A DNA stretch of 64,000 nucleotides from Lobosporangium transversale (lineage: Eukaryota > Mortierellomycota > Mortierellomycetes > Mortierellales > Mortierellaceae), in assembly GCF_002105155.1 (NCBI RefSeq), contig NW_019028996.1, positions 186,001 through 250,000 of the forward strand. Reading direction: 5' to 3'. Both the position numbers and the translations under genes were made by a program. This document shows positions 48,707 through 61,412 of this stretch, in pieces. The notes beneath the pieces are model-generated. The model was not told the DNA's origin. It worked only from the letters and a program-made list of their open reading frames with translations, and did not search any database. Within the stretch, counting starts at the first letter, position 1, and the number at the start of each line of letters is the position of its first letter.

Positions 48707-50397
48707 GACATGACAAGCGACTGCATGACATGACATTACAAGATGAAATGGCATGAACAAGGCATGAAACGACTTGACTTTTGCATGACAAAAGGGAGGA
48801 GTGAAATCTCTCTTTCTTTGTGACCTATTGACACAATACACTATCTCTGGGACACCTTTTTTTTCTTGTTCAAACAAGACCACAACAATTACGACCACCA
48901 CAACAGCAACAACAACAAAAGGAAAGCTCTACTGTGGACACGAGATGTTCAATCTACTCACTTTTTTTTATTCGCTCTTCTTTTTTTTTTTTTTTTTTTT
49001 TTTTTTTCCTTCTTTTCTGGTCTCACCTATTCTTTAAATGACAGATCGGCGTGGATTTTGCGCTCAAGGTCATCCAATGGTCACCCGATACCGTTGTTAG
49101 GATGCAATTGTGGGACATTGCAGGCCAAGAAAAGTTTTCCGGATTGACAAGGGTAAAAAAAAATAATACTTTTTCTCGCCTCTCATCAATCTTTTTCTTC
49201 CAGGGTTGTGATACAGAAATTTCGTCAAAAATGCAGATGATCACGTTCAGACACACAATTGGATACAGTAAGAGCAATCATACAGTTGTTCTCTCTTTCT
49301 TATTGCGCCATCTCAAAGAAAAAAAAGATTATGCAAAGTGAGACGGGTGGTTCGGGATTTCATGTTGTCTTTGTACTACCAGGATGAGCCATATTGTTGC
49401 TGCAGATTCGCCCTGGAGATCGCATTTTCTCAGCATGTCTTTTTGTTTTGACCTCCTTTTTTCCTTGTGTCTTGTCCAACACCCGTAGCACATGGCATTA
49501 TTGTTAGATGTTCGAAGCGTACAGGAAAAAAAAAAAAAAAAAAAAAAAAAGAGCTTTGAGTCAGTCCCATTATCACTTGGTTGTCGGGAAATATTCCTGT
49601 TAGAACCATTAGGTGATGACTGGAAGGTTTTTGTATCACCCTTTTTATCGCAAATCATGTGTATAGGTGTTATCTTTTTAAAACAAAACCTTGGAACAAC
49701 GGCTTTCCGGATGCGGATCGGGTTTACTAGCAGACTTTGTATGCTTGATATTGCCTTTATTTATTTTCATCTCTATATCCTATCCTTGTGTTAAAATTAG
49801 GTGTACTACAAGGAAGCCGTTGCAGCATTAGTTGTGTATGACGTGACCCGCCCAAAGACATTTGAGGCAGTACCTAAATGGAAAGCAGATCTGGACTCCA
49901 AAGTCTCACTGCCTGGAGGAGAACCTATCCCTGCTATTCTCCTCGCCAATAAGGTATATCCAAATATATTGTTTTTTTTTTTTTTTTTTTTTTTTTTTCG
50001 TTTGTTAATCTAGCTTTCAATTATTTTTTTTTGAAGACTGATCTGCATGAAGATCCAAACGCAGGACTCGATCCACAAGAAATGGACAAGTTTTGTGAAG
50101 AACATGGATTCCTGAAATGGTGTGTAGGCCTACTGGAGATAAAAAAAAAAAAAAAAAGATCTATGCTTTGTTTTGATACGCGAGAGATCTTTTACATAAA
50201 CTAAAGCAAAAAGAATATTTTTTTGTGGTTCTAGGTTCGGAACTTCAGCCAAAGACAACAGTAACATTGATGATGCAGCTCGCTTCTTGCTGGAGGAGAT
50301 CATGAATAAGGAAGCAGAGCATGCGCACCAACAAGCACAGGATACAACAGACAGAGTGCAGTTGAACCAGCCCCGTGCAAAAGAGGGATGCTGCTGA
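48536..50397 (+). CDS. rab32: RAB32-family small GTPase
   Basis: Five exons: 48536-48676, 49045-49152, 49801-49953, 50037-50119 and 50235-50397, 215 aa. P-loop GDLGTGKTS (22-30), switch I/II with IGVDFALKV and WDIAGQEKF (70-78), VYYKEAVAALVVYDVTR, nucleotide motif ANK-TD (exon 3/4 junction, ~132-136), TSAKD, and a C-terminal Cys-Cys for geranylgeranylation. IAGQ in place of the usual TAGQ is the hallmark of the RAB32/38 subfamily, which acts on lysosome-related organelles and mitochondria-ER traffic in animals. All five exons are needed for the GTPase fold. Intron 1 starts GTAAAAAA with ~28 A's, intron 2 with GTAAAAAAAA. Convergent with the methyltransferase that follows. Confidence 0.96.
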
Positions 50398-50835
50398 TTG
50401 ATTGACTTTCGCTCCTATGGATGTCTCTTTTGTACACACGTGCAACTAAAAAGCCCTCTAAACCAACCAACATGCACCCGCAGGCATTTACATGGCGTAT
50501 ATTGACGCTCTTTTTTCCTCCTTTCCCCTTTCCCTCCTTGTCTCATTTTCGCTCATTCGCTTTTAGCCTCTCGTCCTTACTGCCTCTTTTCAAACGTATT
50601 CCGTTTTTTTTCTCTCTCTTTCTTCATCTCACAATGTATTGGGTCTCATTTTTTCATCCTTTACGATCCCCCTACTGTGTACAATAGTTAATAATAAAAG
50701 CTTGACCATGTTTAAGGACAGGATCAATTCTTTACTCTTTTGTTTTGCTTTTTAATATTTATTATTATTATTATTTATTATTATTATTATTTATTATTAT
50801 TATTATTCTTTTATTTTATTTTATTTTTATTTTTT

Positions 50836-51690
50836 TTAAGAATCTTGGGAATATGGAAATTGCTCTGATTTGTAGTTTACAAAGCATCGGAAATCATTCG
50901 ATAATCCATTTTGATGTCCAGGATGGAAAGTCGTCAGCTGGAGTCCGTCGGCTTTCGCGATCTCAAGCATGACAGCGCCTGTGCATAAGACTACTTTGCC
51001 ACCCTTCTTGAGTAACATACGCACGGTCTGCAAAGTCTTTGTGAGACACTCTTCGCTCAAAAATGGAGGATCGACCACAATCATATCGACCGATCCCTTG
51101 AGTTCGTCCGCCAATCGAAATTCGAGAGGCTTAGAGTAATCGTAATGAATAAATTGACGACCATAGACATCGAAACGGGTGTCGTATTCGAACAAAAAGA
51201 GATTGTTGGGGTTTGGAGGGCTCATGGACTAGGAAAAAAACATCAGGAAAAAAAGAGGAAAAAAAAAAAAAAAGTTATTATTGTGTATAAACATACTTTT
51301 TTTTTTTTTTTTTTTTTTTTTTTCCCCCTTCTTCTTCTTCTTCTTCATCTTCTTTACCATCAATTTTACATAGGCAGTGGGCGAGCTGATACAACAGACA
51401 ATACTCTGTTGATCTGTGTTGTTCAGGATCTCTCGAGCCAATTTCTCTGAAGTAGCGTCATCATACCAAAACTGACTTAATTGCCAATCTTCTCTGAAAA
51501 AATCCATGGTGATAGCAGGCTTGTTTTGAGTGTTGTTATTTTCATGACTATCCTGAGCTTCATCAAAACGTTCCTCTGCCTGCTGACGAAGTGTCTCGAA
51601 TCGTTCCTGTTGCTCCTGTTGCTCCTGCATGACTTGTTGAAGAGCCTTGAGAGTCTCGGGTGATAGTTCGAGGTCAGAATCTGAATCCAT
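50836..51690 (-). CDS. efm5: eEF1A lysine methyltransferase (EFM5/EEF1AKMT1)
   Basis: Two exons, 51690-51358 and 51228-50836, 241 aa. The N-terminal Gln/Glu-rich helix is followed by DFFREDWQLSQFWYDDATSEKLAREI, CCISSPTAYVKL (cofactor-side strand), LFEYDTRFDVYG, and the catalytic DPPF motif (VVDPPFLSEECL, 164-167), then VVLCTGAVM and FRCFVNY near the end. This matches the N6-adenine-MTase-like family that methylates a lysine of elongation factor 1A using S-adenosylmethionine. The intron donor (ATG|GTAAAG) precedes ~55 bases of A-rich sequence. Its start lies 221 bp from the start of the divergent slm3 gene. Confidence 0.9.
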
Positions 51691-51911
51691 TGTGTTTCTT
51701 TTATGTGTGTGTGTGTTCGGTGATTCTGTAAATTCGTAAAGTCAATGTCGGTTGAATAAAAGAATGAACGAATGGAAGTTTGCTTTCAACGCTTGTTGTT
51801 TTATCACTATCGTGACTGTCGTTGTTTCATAAATGTAAAAAAAAAAAAAAAGTCGGAAGGGTCCTTCCACTTCTCTTTCTTGAAATTGCTAAAGACCAAC
51901 TTTGTTGAAAA
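51691..51911. promoter_or_regulatory. Shared divergent promoter region of efm5 and slm3
   Basis: The two ATGs (51690 minus, 51912 plus) are separated by 221 bp, which must hold both promoters. It contains GT repeats, an A14 run at ~51838-51851 and no clear TATA box. Confidence 0.5.
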
Positions 51912-52878
51912 ATGACACACTTGTATTCAGGAACCAGGCAGAATAGTGCTCACTTCTTAACAGCCTTTAGACAACTTGCCAGGCTACGGTGTCCAGGACA
52001 GCACTACTCTTATCATCATCACCACCATCAATCAAAATGTTCTCGTCCTATGAATCTCCTAGTAAGGATATCTAGGACTTTTGTATCTTCATCCTGCTCG
52101 ATCTCTCCTTCTCCCTCTCCTCTTTTCAACCGCTTATCATATTATGGAGCAATACCATGCACAAAGTCAAGGCATATTCAACAAAGCACCTTGATTCCTT
52201 GCCATCATCATCATTATTCCACTGCTGCAACTATAGAAACAACCAATGCAGCAGAAGGAACAAGTTCATTTGCAGATGATGCATCAAATCTCTACCTCAA
52301 AGAAAACAAAAGAAAAGAACGAGTCTTGTTATTGATGTCTGGCGGTGTGGACTCCTCTATGTGTGCACATATCTTGCATCATCAAGGATACGATGTGACG
52401 GGTCTATATATGCATAATTGGAACCATCAAGAGGAAACTCAGGATGAAATCCCTCTACCTGTTACTGAAACCATATCCGATGGTGGTAATAACCATACCA
52501 GCAACAACACCAAAAATAACAACAACAGCAATAATAATAATAATAGCGTTAATAAAACTCCACGCACTAGTCGAATCCGACCAAAGACTTGTACCTCGGA
52601 ACGGGACTGGGCAGATGTACAAGCAGTTTGTGCTCAAATCGGGATCCCTGCACTTCGACTTGATTTCTCAAGACAATATTGGAATCAGGTCTTTGAAGTG
52701 ATGCTGCACGAATATGAGCGTGGACGGACACCCAATCCTGATATTTCTTGTAATCGAGAGATCAAATTCGGAGAATTGATTGAGTGGTGCCATCGTCATG
52801 GAGGTCTGGGCAAAAATCGGAGTCGAAAACAGGAGAAGGAGCAACAACAGCAAAAACAACGAGGACAGAAGCAAGCGA

Positions 52879-52953
<75 letters not shown>

Positions 52954-53974
52954 GGCAGGGGCAGGGGCAGGAGCAGGGGCAGGAGCAGGAGCAGGGGCAA
53001 GGGCAGGAGCAGGAGCAGGAGCAGGAACATTATCCAGGATGGGATTACCTTGCTACGGGACATTATGCTCGCGTAGAACGGAATCCTCTCACAGGGCAGG
53101 CTCGCCTCCTACGTGCTTTAGATAATAATAAGGATCAAACATATTATCTTTCAACACTTTCAGAAAAAGTCCTCCAACATGTTATCTTCCCATTAGCACA
53201 ATTTGATAAACCCACTGTGAAGAAAATGGCGCTAGAGTATGGCGCTTCCGCTCAGTGGTCACATCTCAAAACTGCTGCAGAAAAGAAGGAAAGCATGGGG
53301 ATCTGTTTTGTAGGGCAGCGGCGTCGTTTTGGAGAGTTTTTAACAGAGTATTTAGAGATGACTCCTGGTCCAGTTCGAGTTGATGATTTGAATGGACCTT
53401 TGATTGGACAACATAAAGGACTTTACAGATATACGATTGGTCAAGCTTCAACTGTGGTTCATGGTCATCAAAAATGGGTTGTTTTAAAAACGGATCTGGA
53501 GACCAATACTTTAGTGGTCGTGGATGGTACACAGAATCCTAAACTATTCTCGCCTGGGTTGGTCGCTGAAGATTGGCACTGGATCGCTGGGACTCCGCCT
53601 CAGAAGTTGCTCGATATCTTATCGTCAACAGAGTTGCACAAGGAACAGTTTCCATTCACAGCTCAAATCCGACATCGCCAAGTCCCTCGTATGTTTTTTT
53701 TTTTGTGGCTCTACTATATTTCACAAAATCGATTTTCGATTTGCTAAAGCTTTTTTTTTTTTTTTTCGATACTCAAGAACCCTGTACAATTGAGCCAATT
53801 ATCGGTAGGGACAATGGAGCAAACGATGTGAACTCTGTAACAGAGTTTCGAGTACATTTCAAGGACCTTCAACGAGCAATTGCCCCAGGACAACAGATCG
53901 TATTATATGATCAAGATGAATGCCTCGGTGGCGCCGTCATTCGCTCCAGCCTTTTGTCCGAATCTACCCCATGA
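51912..53974 (+). CDS. slm3: Mitochondrial tRNA-specific 2-thiouridylase (MTU1/TRMU)
   Basis: Two exons, 51912-53688 and 53778-53974, 657 aa. A long basic/Ser/His-rich leader (~1-130) suits mitochondrial import. The PP-loop SGGVDSS (143-149) binds ATP. Catalytic cysteines are C280 in [11 protein letters not shown] and C465 in [28 protein letters not shown] and LYRYTIGQ are family motifs. The enzyme thiolates wobble uridine 34 of mitochondrial tRNAs for Lys, Gln and Glu. Two insertions make it far longer than the ~380-420 aa norm: an Asn-rich loop (~residues 196-217) and a Glu-Gln repeat of ~50 residues (from ~324) between the first catalytic Cys domain and LATGHYAR. The core is collinear and unbroken. 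Confidence 0.95.
52881..53026 (+). repeat. GAGCAG hexanucleotide repeat inside slm3
   Basis: About 24 units of GAGCAG with some GGGCAG variants. They encode Glu-Gln and Gly-Gln dipeptides in the frame of slm3. Confidence 0.95.
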
Positions 53975-54078
53975 TCATAAAGCAAGAACGTTATCATAGA
54001 CAGATCACTTAATAGAAGAATAAGAGTATTTATATGATACGGATTAATGAAATGAAAAGTCTGTACTCTATACATCTA

Positions 54079-57054
<2,976 letters not shown>

Positions 57055-57818
57055 GATGGCGGCAAAGCGTGCGTCCAGGGTGGGAGACCGGATCTCTTAT
57101 GAAGACAGGAAGAAGCACCCTTCAGGGAAGGGATACAAATTGTCGTTATTATGTTTTGGCAGGATGAGATTAAGTTGACCCGTCTTCAGAGAATGAGAAA
57201 GGATGAAAGAAGGTGAGAACCGAGTAGAAGAGAGAAGGAAGAAAACTAGATGAGATGGATGCAAAAGAGATGATGGCGAAACATTCGGGGGGAAAAAAAA
57301 AAAAAAAAAAAAAGGTTACAATATCCATCATATTCATCAAATAATATTAAATGTACTTTTTATTAAAATTACACATTCAACATTCACACATTTTATCCGT
57401 CTTTGTAGCCTTAAAACGAATGAAAGATCTAATGAAAAAGATTCCTGCGAATTTGGGTTGAAAAAGAAGAAGCCAGCGTTGTACGGCATCCATCAGCATG
57501 TACACGTGCTGAATCCATATTGGAGCAATGCTTTCCAACATATATTTGTAAAGAATGTGACCCATTAACCAAAGCACGTTCCTGAGACGCAGGAGCCAAC
57601 AGGGCAACATCATATTCTTCTACGCCACTCATTGGGTAGCATTTTTTTTTTCTTTTAGTTTGTCACACAACGCAACAAGTTCACACGCATAGTCTACATG
57701 TACATGTACTTTTGTATTTCCAAACAGAGCAGAACTCTTGATCGATTGTTGAAGTATGTCTTTTTTTATTTTTACATTGTTTTTGTGGTAAAGTCTTTTC
57801 ATATTTAAACATATTATT
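57055..57818. other. Intergenic between calreticulin and msc2
   Basis: Promoter of msc2 and 3' region of calreticulin. The two small minus-strand frames near 57377-57632 overlap each other in different frames and have no motif, so I see no gene. Confidence 0.55.
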
Positions 57819-59272
57819 TTACAATTCATCCTTAACGGTCTCCTTCTTGGTTTCCTTTGTCTCCTTGACGGCCTCTTCCTCCTTCACTGCCACAGGCTCG
57901 GGTTCAGGCTCGCTGACTGCCTCAGGCTCAGGCTCTGTCTTTGTCTCTTTGGTCTCCTTGGCCTCGGTCTTCTCATCATCCTCATCAAGCTCATCAGTCT
58001 CAACTTTCTTAGTCTCTTCCTCCTTAACGGCTGCTGCTTCCTCCTCACGTTTCTTCTGTGCCTCTTTCTCCTCCTGTTCTTTCTTCTCCTTAGCCACAAG
58101 AGCATCGGTTTCCTTGGGCTTGTTCTCCTTCCACTGGCTCAAGTACTTGTCGGCGAGCTCGGCATCAGTGGTGACAACAATGTCATCAAAGATGCTACCA
58201 GACTTAACTTGCCAGAGATCCAAGCCAACACCGGCAATCTTGTAGTGAGCGAGCTCGGGATCCTCCTTAAATTCGGGGTTAGGAATCTGCTTAGGTGTCC
58301 ACTCGCCCTTGTAATCAGGGTTGTCAATGTACTTAGGCTCCCACTCCTCAAAGTCAGGGTTAGGGATCTCAGCGGGCTCCCATTCTCCATCGGATTCATC
58401 ATCCCAATCCGCGGGCTTGACAGCATCGGGATCAGGGATGTAGCGGGGGATATCGTCGTAGTTGTCAGGCTTGACATGGTTAGGTTCCTGGATTCTAGCA
58501 TCATCAACCCAGTCTTCGGGCTTCTTATCATCAGGATCAGGGATGGTGCGGCTGGGATAGACATCCCACTGCTCCTCCAATGGAACATGGTCAGAGATAA
58601 GATCACCATCGACATTGAGAGAGTACTTTTGGTCAGGATGAACAACTAAGCGGTAAAAGTGAGTCTTAGAGTCGCGAGGGACGGGGAAATTCTTCTTGAT
58701 CAGATAGTTCTTGCCCTTGTAGTTAAAGATGACATGAATACGGTTCTCAGAGCCACAAACATCAGGACCAAACATGATTGCATACTCAGAGTCGCCATTG
58801 AAGGACTTGGCATCATAGTTCTCAGGTAGAAGCTTGAGGTATGATCCACCGCACTCCTGAGGTTCTTCTTGCTTCACAGTGTATTGGACGAAGAGATCCT
58901 CCTTTGAGTTGTCAACAGTCGACTTGAAAGGGGTAGAAAGAGAATAAAAGCGGTGATCCTGTTTGGTCTGTAGTCCTTGGTTGTATTCCTTATCAGCGTA
59001 GAAAGTACCTGAGGAAAGCTCGACCTTACCAAGGTCGTCCCTGTGTGAGGAAATCATCCAGCGCTACAGATAGCACATACAAAAAAAAAAAAAAAAAAAA
59101 AAAAAAATCACGTTAGATATAACAATTGGTTTTGACACATGCTCTTCAGCACTTTATATGAACTTACGTCTTCCCACTTATCATCCGAGAAGGTTTCTTC
59201 AAGATAAGTCTGACCAGCAGCAGAGACCACAGCAGCAATAGCAAGAGATACAAGTAAGAGGGTGGACTTCAT
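57819..59272 (-). CDS. crt1: Calreticulin (ER chaperone)
   Basis: Two exons, 59272-59168 and 59063-57819, 449 aa. Signal peptide MKSTLLLVSLAIAAVVSA, then a lectin-like globular domain (CGGSYLKLL...YAIMFGPDVCG, with the disulfide-forming Cys pair), the proline-rich P-domain with PDPDDKKPEDW, PDPDAVKPADWDDE and type-2 repeats GEWEP/EWEP/GEWTP, and the C-terminal globular return (GLDLWQVKSGSIFDDI). A long acidic Lys/Glu tail ends in KDEL for ER retention. There is no transmembrane helix, so it is calreticulin, not calnexin. It binds monoglucosylated glycans and Ca2+. Start chosen by the signal peptide. Confidence 0.96.
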
Positions 59273-59926
59273 GATTCTGATATTAATATGATGTTATCTG
59301 TATGCGTATGTGTATGAATGTCTATGTGAGAAAGGGATAGAAAAGGTGCAAGAGGGGAATGAGAATGAGTAAGAATGGGGAAGTGAACAAGAGTTGATGA
59401 GAAAAGAAGGAGATGGAAGATGAAAGAAAAGGATGAGTAAGTACACTAGTAACGTATTTATACAGTCTTTCGTGTTCCTATTGGAAAGTAATCGAGTCTC
59501 ACTTCGCCATCGCGACTTTTTTTTCTCTTTCTGCCTGTGCAACTATACTCAAACTCTATTTCACTCACAGAGTTTTGATTTAAATGATTTACACAGAAGA
59601 CATGTCCATGGAATGTATTCAATCAAAGAACTGTTCCACAACCAGCTGCTCTTTTTTTTGATCGCGATAATACGATGCAATGCCTCCCATTGACAAATGA
59701 GAGACAGCCATGTCATTATCCCTAAGAAATTTATTTCCTGTGGGCAAATCATATCCAGCCATGGGCAAAAAGGACAGAAATCCAAAGGGAAAAGGGCTCA
59801 TTGAACATGGCTCCTTACGGCTGATAAAAAATGTAAAGCATGCGTCGCTATCGATCCATTTATCAACACATTATCCGTCCAATACACAACCACAACACCA
59901 TAACCATCCCAAACAAACCTTTATTT
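59273..59926. other. Calreticulin promoter region, no further gene
   Basis: No convincing coding sequence. Short frames on both strands overlap and lack motifs. Confidence 0.5.
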
Positions 59927-60501
59927 TTAAAAAATACAGTTGTTTTGGCTGGTCACCAGCCTCAATGGGACTTGAAAGAATAAAGTGACTTGGTCATCGC
60001 TTATAAAGGTTCTAGAAATGGTCAAGTCCTCAAGGTGGGTGTATTCCAGTAGTGTTTCCCATGTCTTTTGTAAACTCGAACATTTAAGCTTGAGCTTAAT
60101 AATTGTGGAGCTGTCAGACAATCAAATTCAGAACATGGCGCTGATCCTTGGCTGCCCATATTGACCACTCGATGGATCGGAGGCGATCCTAGCCTTGAAA
60201 TGACGTGAACTCATTTGGGAAGAAATCATTACTCAAGCTTTTCAATGTATTTCTTGTGAGTCTCTAGTGCTTCTTTAGTAGAACACCTTGAATCAGGTCT
60301 AATGATGATCGTTTTCCATACGGATTTGACAAGGGTATCGTGGAAAGCCTTGGAGGTGCCAAGGCAATTAGCGATGTCTCCTTGAGAAAGGAAAGTACCA
60401 ATATGTGTATAATTTCTGGAATGTCTAGTATTGCTGAAGAAAATGAAGATACTAATGTTAAGGGTAGGATGACATGTGTAGTGTAGATTTGAGAGTGTCA
60501 A
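59927..60501 (-). pseudogene. F-box / leucine-rich-repeat relic
   Basis: Two minus-strand pieces: 60501-60229 with GTFLSQGDIANCLGTSKAFHDT, then LVKSVWKTIII, typical of the F-box start of Mortierella-like F-box/LRR proteins; and 60121-59927 with STIIKLKLKCSSLQ and TWETLLEYTHLEDLTIS, an LRR start. A stop at 60229 and a frameshift near 60120 separate them and the LRR part ends early, so the gene is truncated or decayed. Intact relatives would recruit targets to SCF ubiquitin ligases. Confidence 0.6.
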
Positions 60502-61412
60502 GGAAAGCGAAAATCTATCTCATGATCAGAGAGCTGCGTTATATGTAGGGTCCTCAGATATTATGACGAGCAGTACGACCCAGATGGTATTTTAGTTATC
60601 CAAAGTTGTTGCTAATCGACAAATCTTACATTAAAAAGTATCTCTAGCTACAATTACATTGCGCACTATAGTGGCCGTATTAGCATAGAAAAGATCCGGG
60701 AGTGAGTTTGATTTTATATTACCAGAGTAAATGCATATAGCCTTCAAAGGAACACTATGTAGCTATGTGCATTCATATTGTTAATTATACTATCTGCTGG
60801 AGCCATCAAATGTAATTCAGCTCTTCAAGATCGCCAACAAGCGGCTTGAATGGTCTTTTTTTATTGCGCTACCACGGATGAGTTCAAAGGCGGGCTGGAC
60901 ACCGTTGGTATGATCGAGGCCTGATGTCTTCGCGGTCTTGATTTTTTTCTGGAGCTACCAATATTATCGTTGGGAATAATGTTCGTTGGAAAAGTTGTCA
61001 ATCCTCTTTCAGCAATGTAGAAGAGTCTCAGTTTGGTGAGCTTGCCTTATATCTCCCTCCCTGTATGACATTCCAAGGTGAAGCCTGGATTAATATTCCT
61101 GCTTGGAGGCATTTCCACTTGCATTAAAGCTTTATATAGAAGGGCATACATAGCACTCGTTATCAATCATGCCATTAACTTCAGATCTGTTACCCCTTCA
61201 CCTTAGGCAGTTTTCTACCTGTCGTTAACAGCTAAGCCACTAAATGTCAATTGCTGTGCTTGATATTCTATTCACGTGATGTTGAAGACGTGAATGGTTT
61301 GTGTAACGCGTCCCATCCTTACAATTCTTACCATTCTTACCATTCTTCCTTTACCATCATTTATTAAAAGTCAAATTCATTTCTTTATCGAAGCTTTTTT
61401 GACTCAAAGACG
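60502..61412. other. Intergenic with weak LRR-like trace
   Basis: Minus-strand GKLTKLRLFYI near 61010-61045 resembles an LRR repeat and might be part of another F-box/LRR relic; otherwise no gene is visible. Right end is the SppA promoter region, with TTACCATTC repeats near 61318-61350. Confidence 0.35.

Noticed and set aside
52668-53125. Poly-Leu and Ala/Gly or Arg/Ser frames over slm3
   Set aside because: Other-frame readings of the GAGCAG repeat; the Glu-Gln frame belongs to the thiouridylase.
57377-57632. Two small minus-strand frames after calreticulin
   Set aside because: They overlap in two frames, no domain or signal peptide, likely 3' or intergenic DNA.
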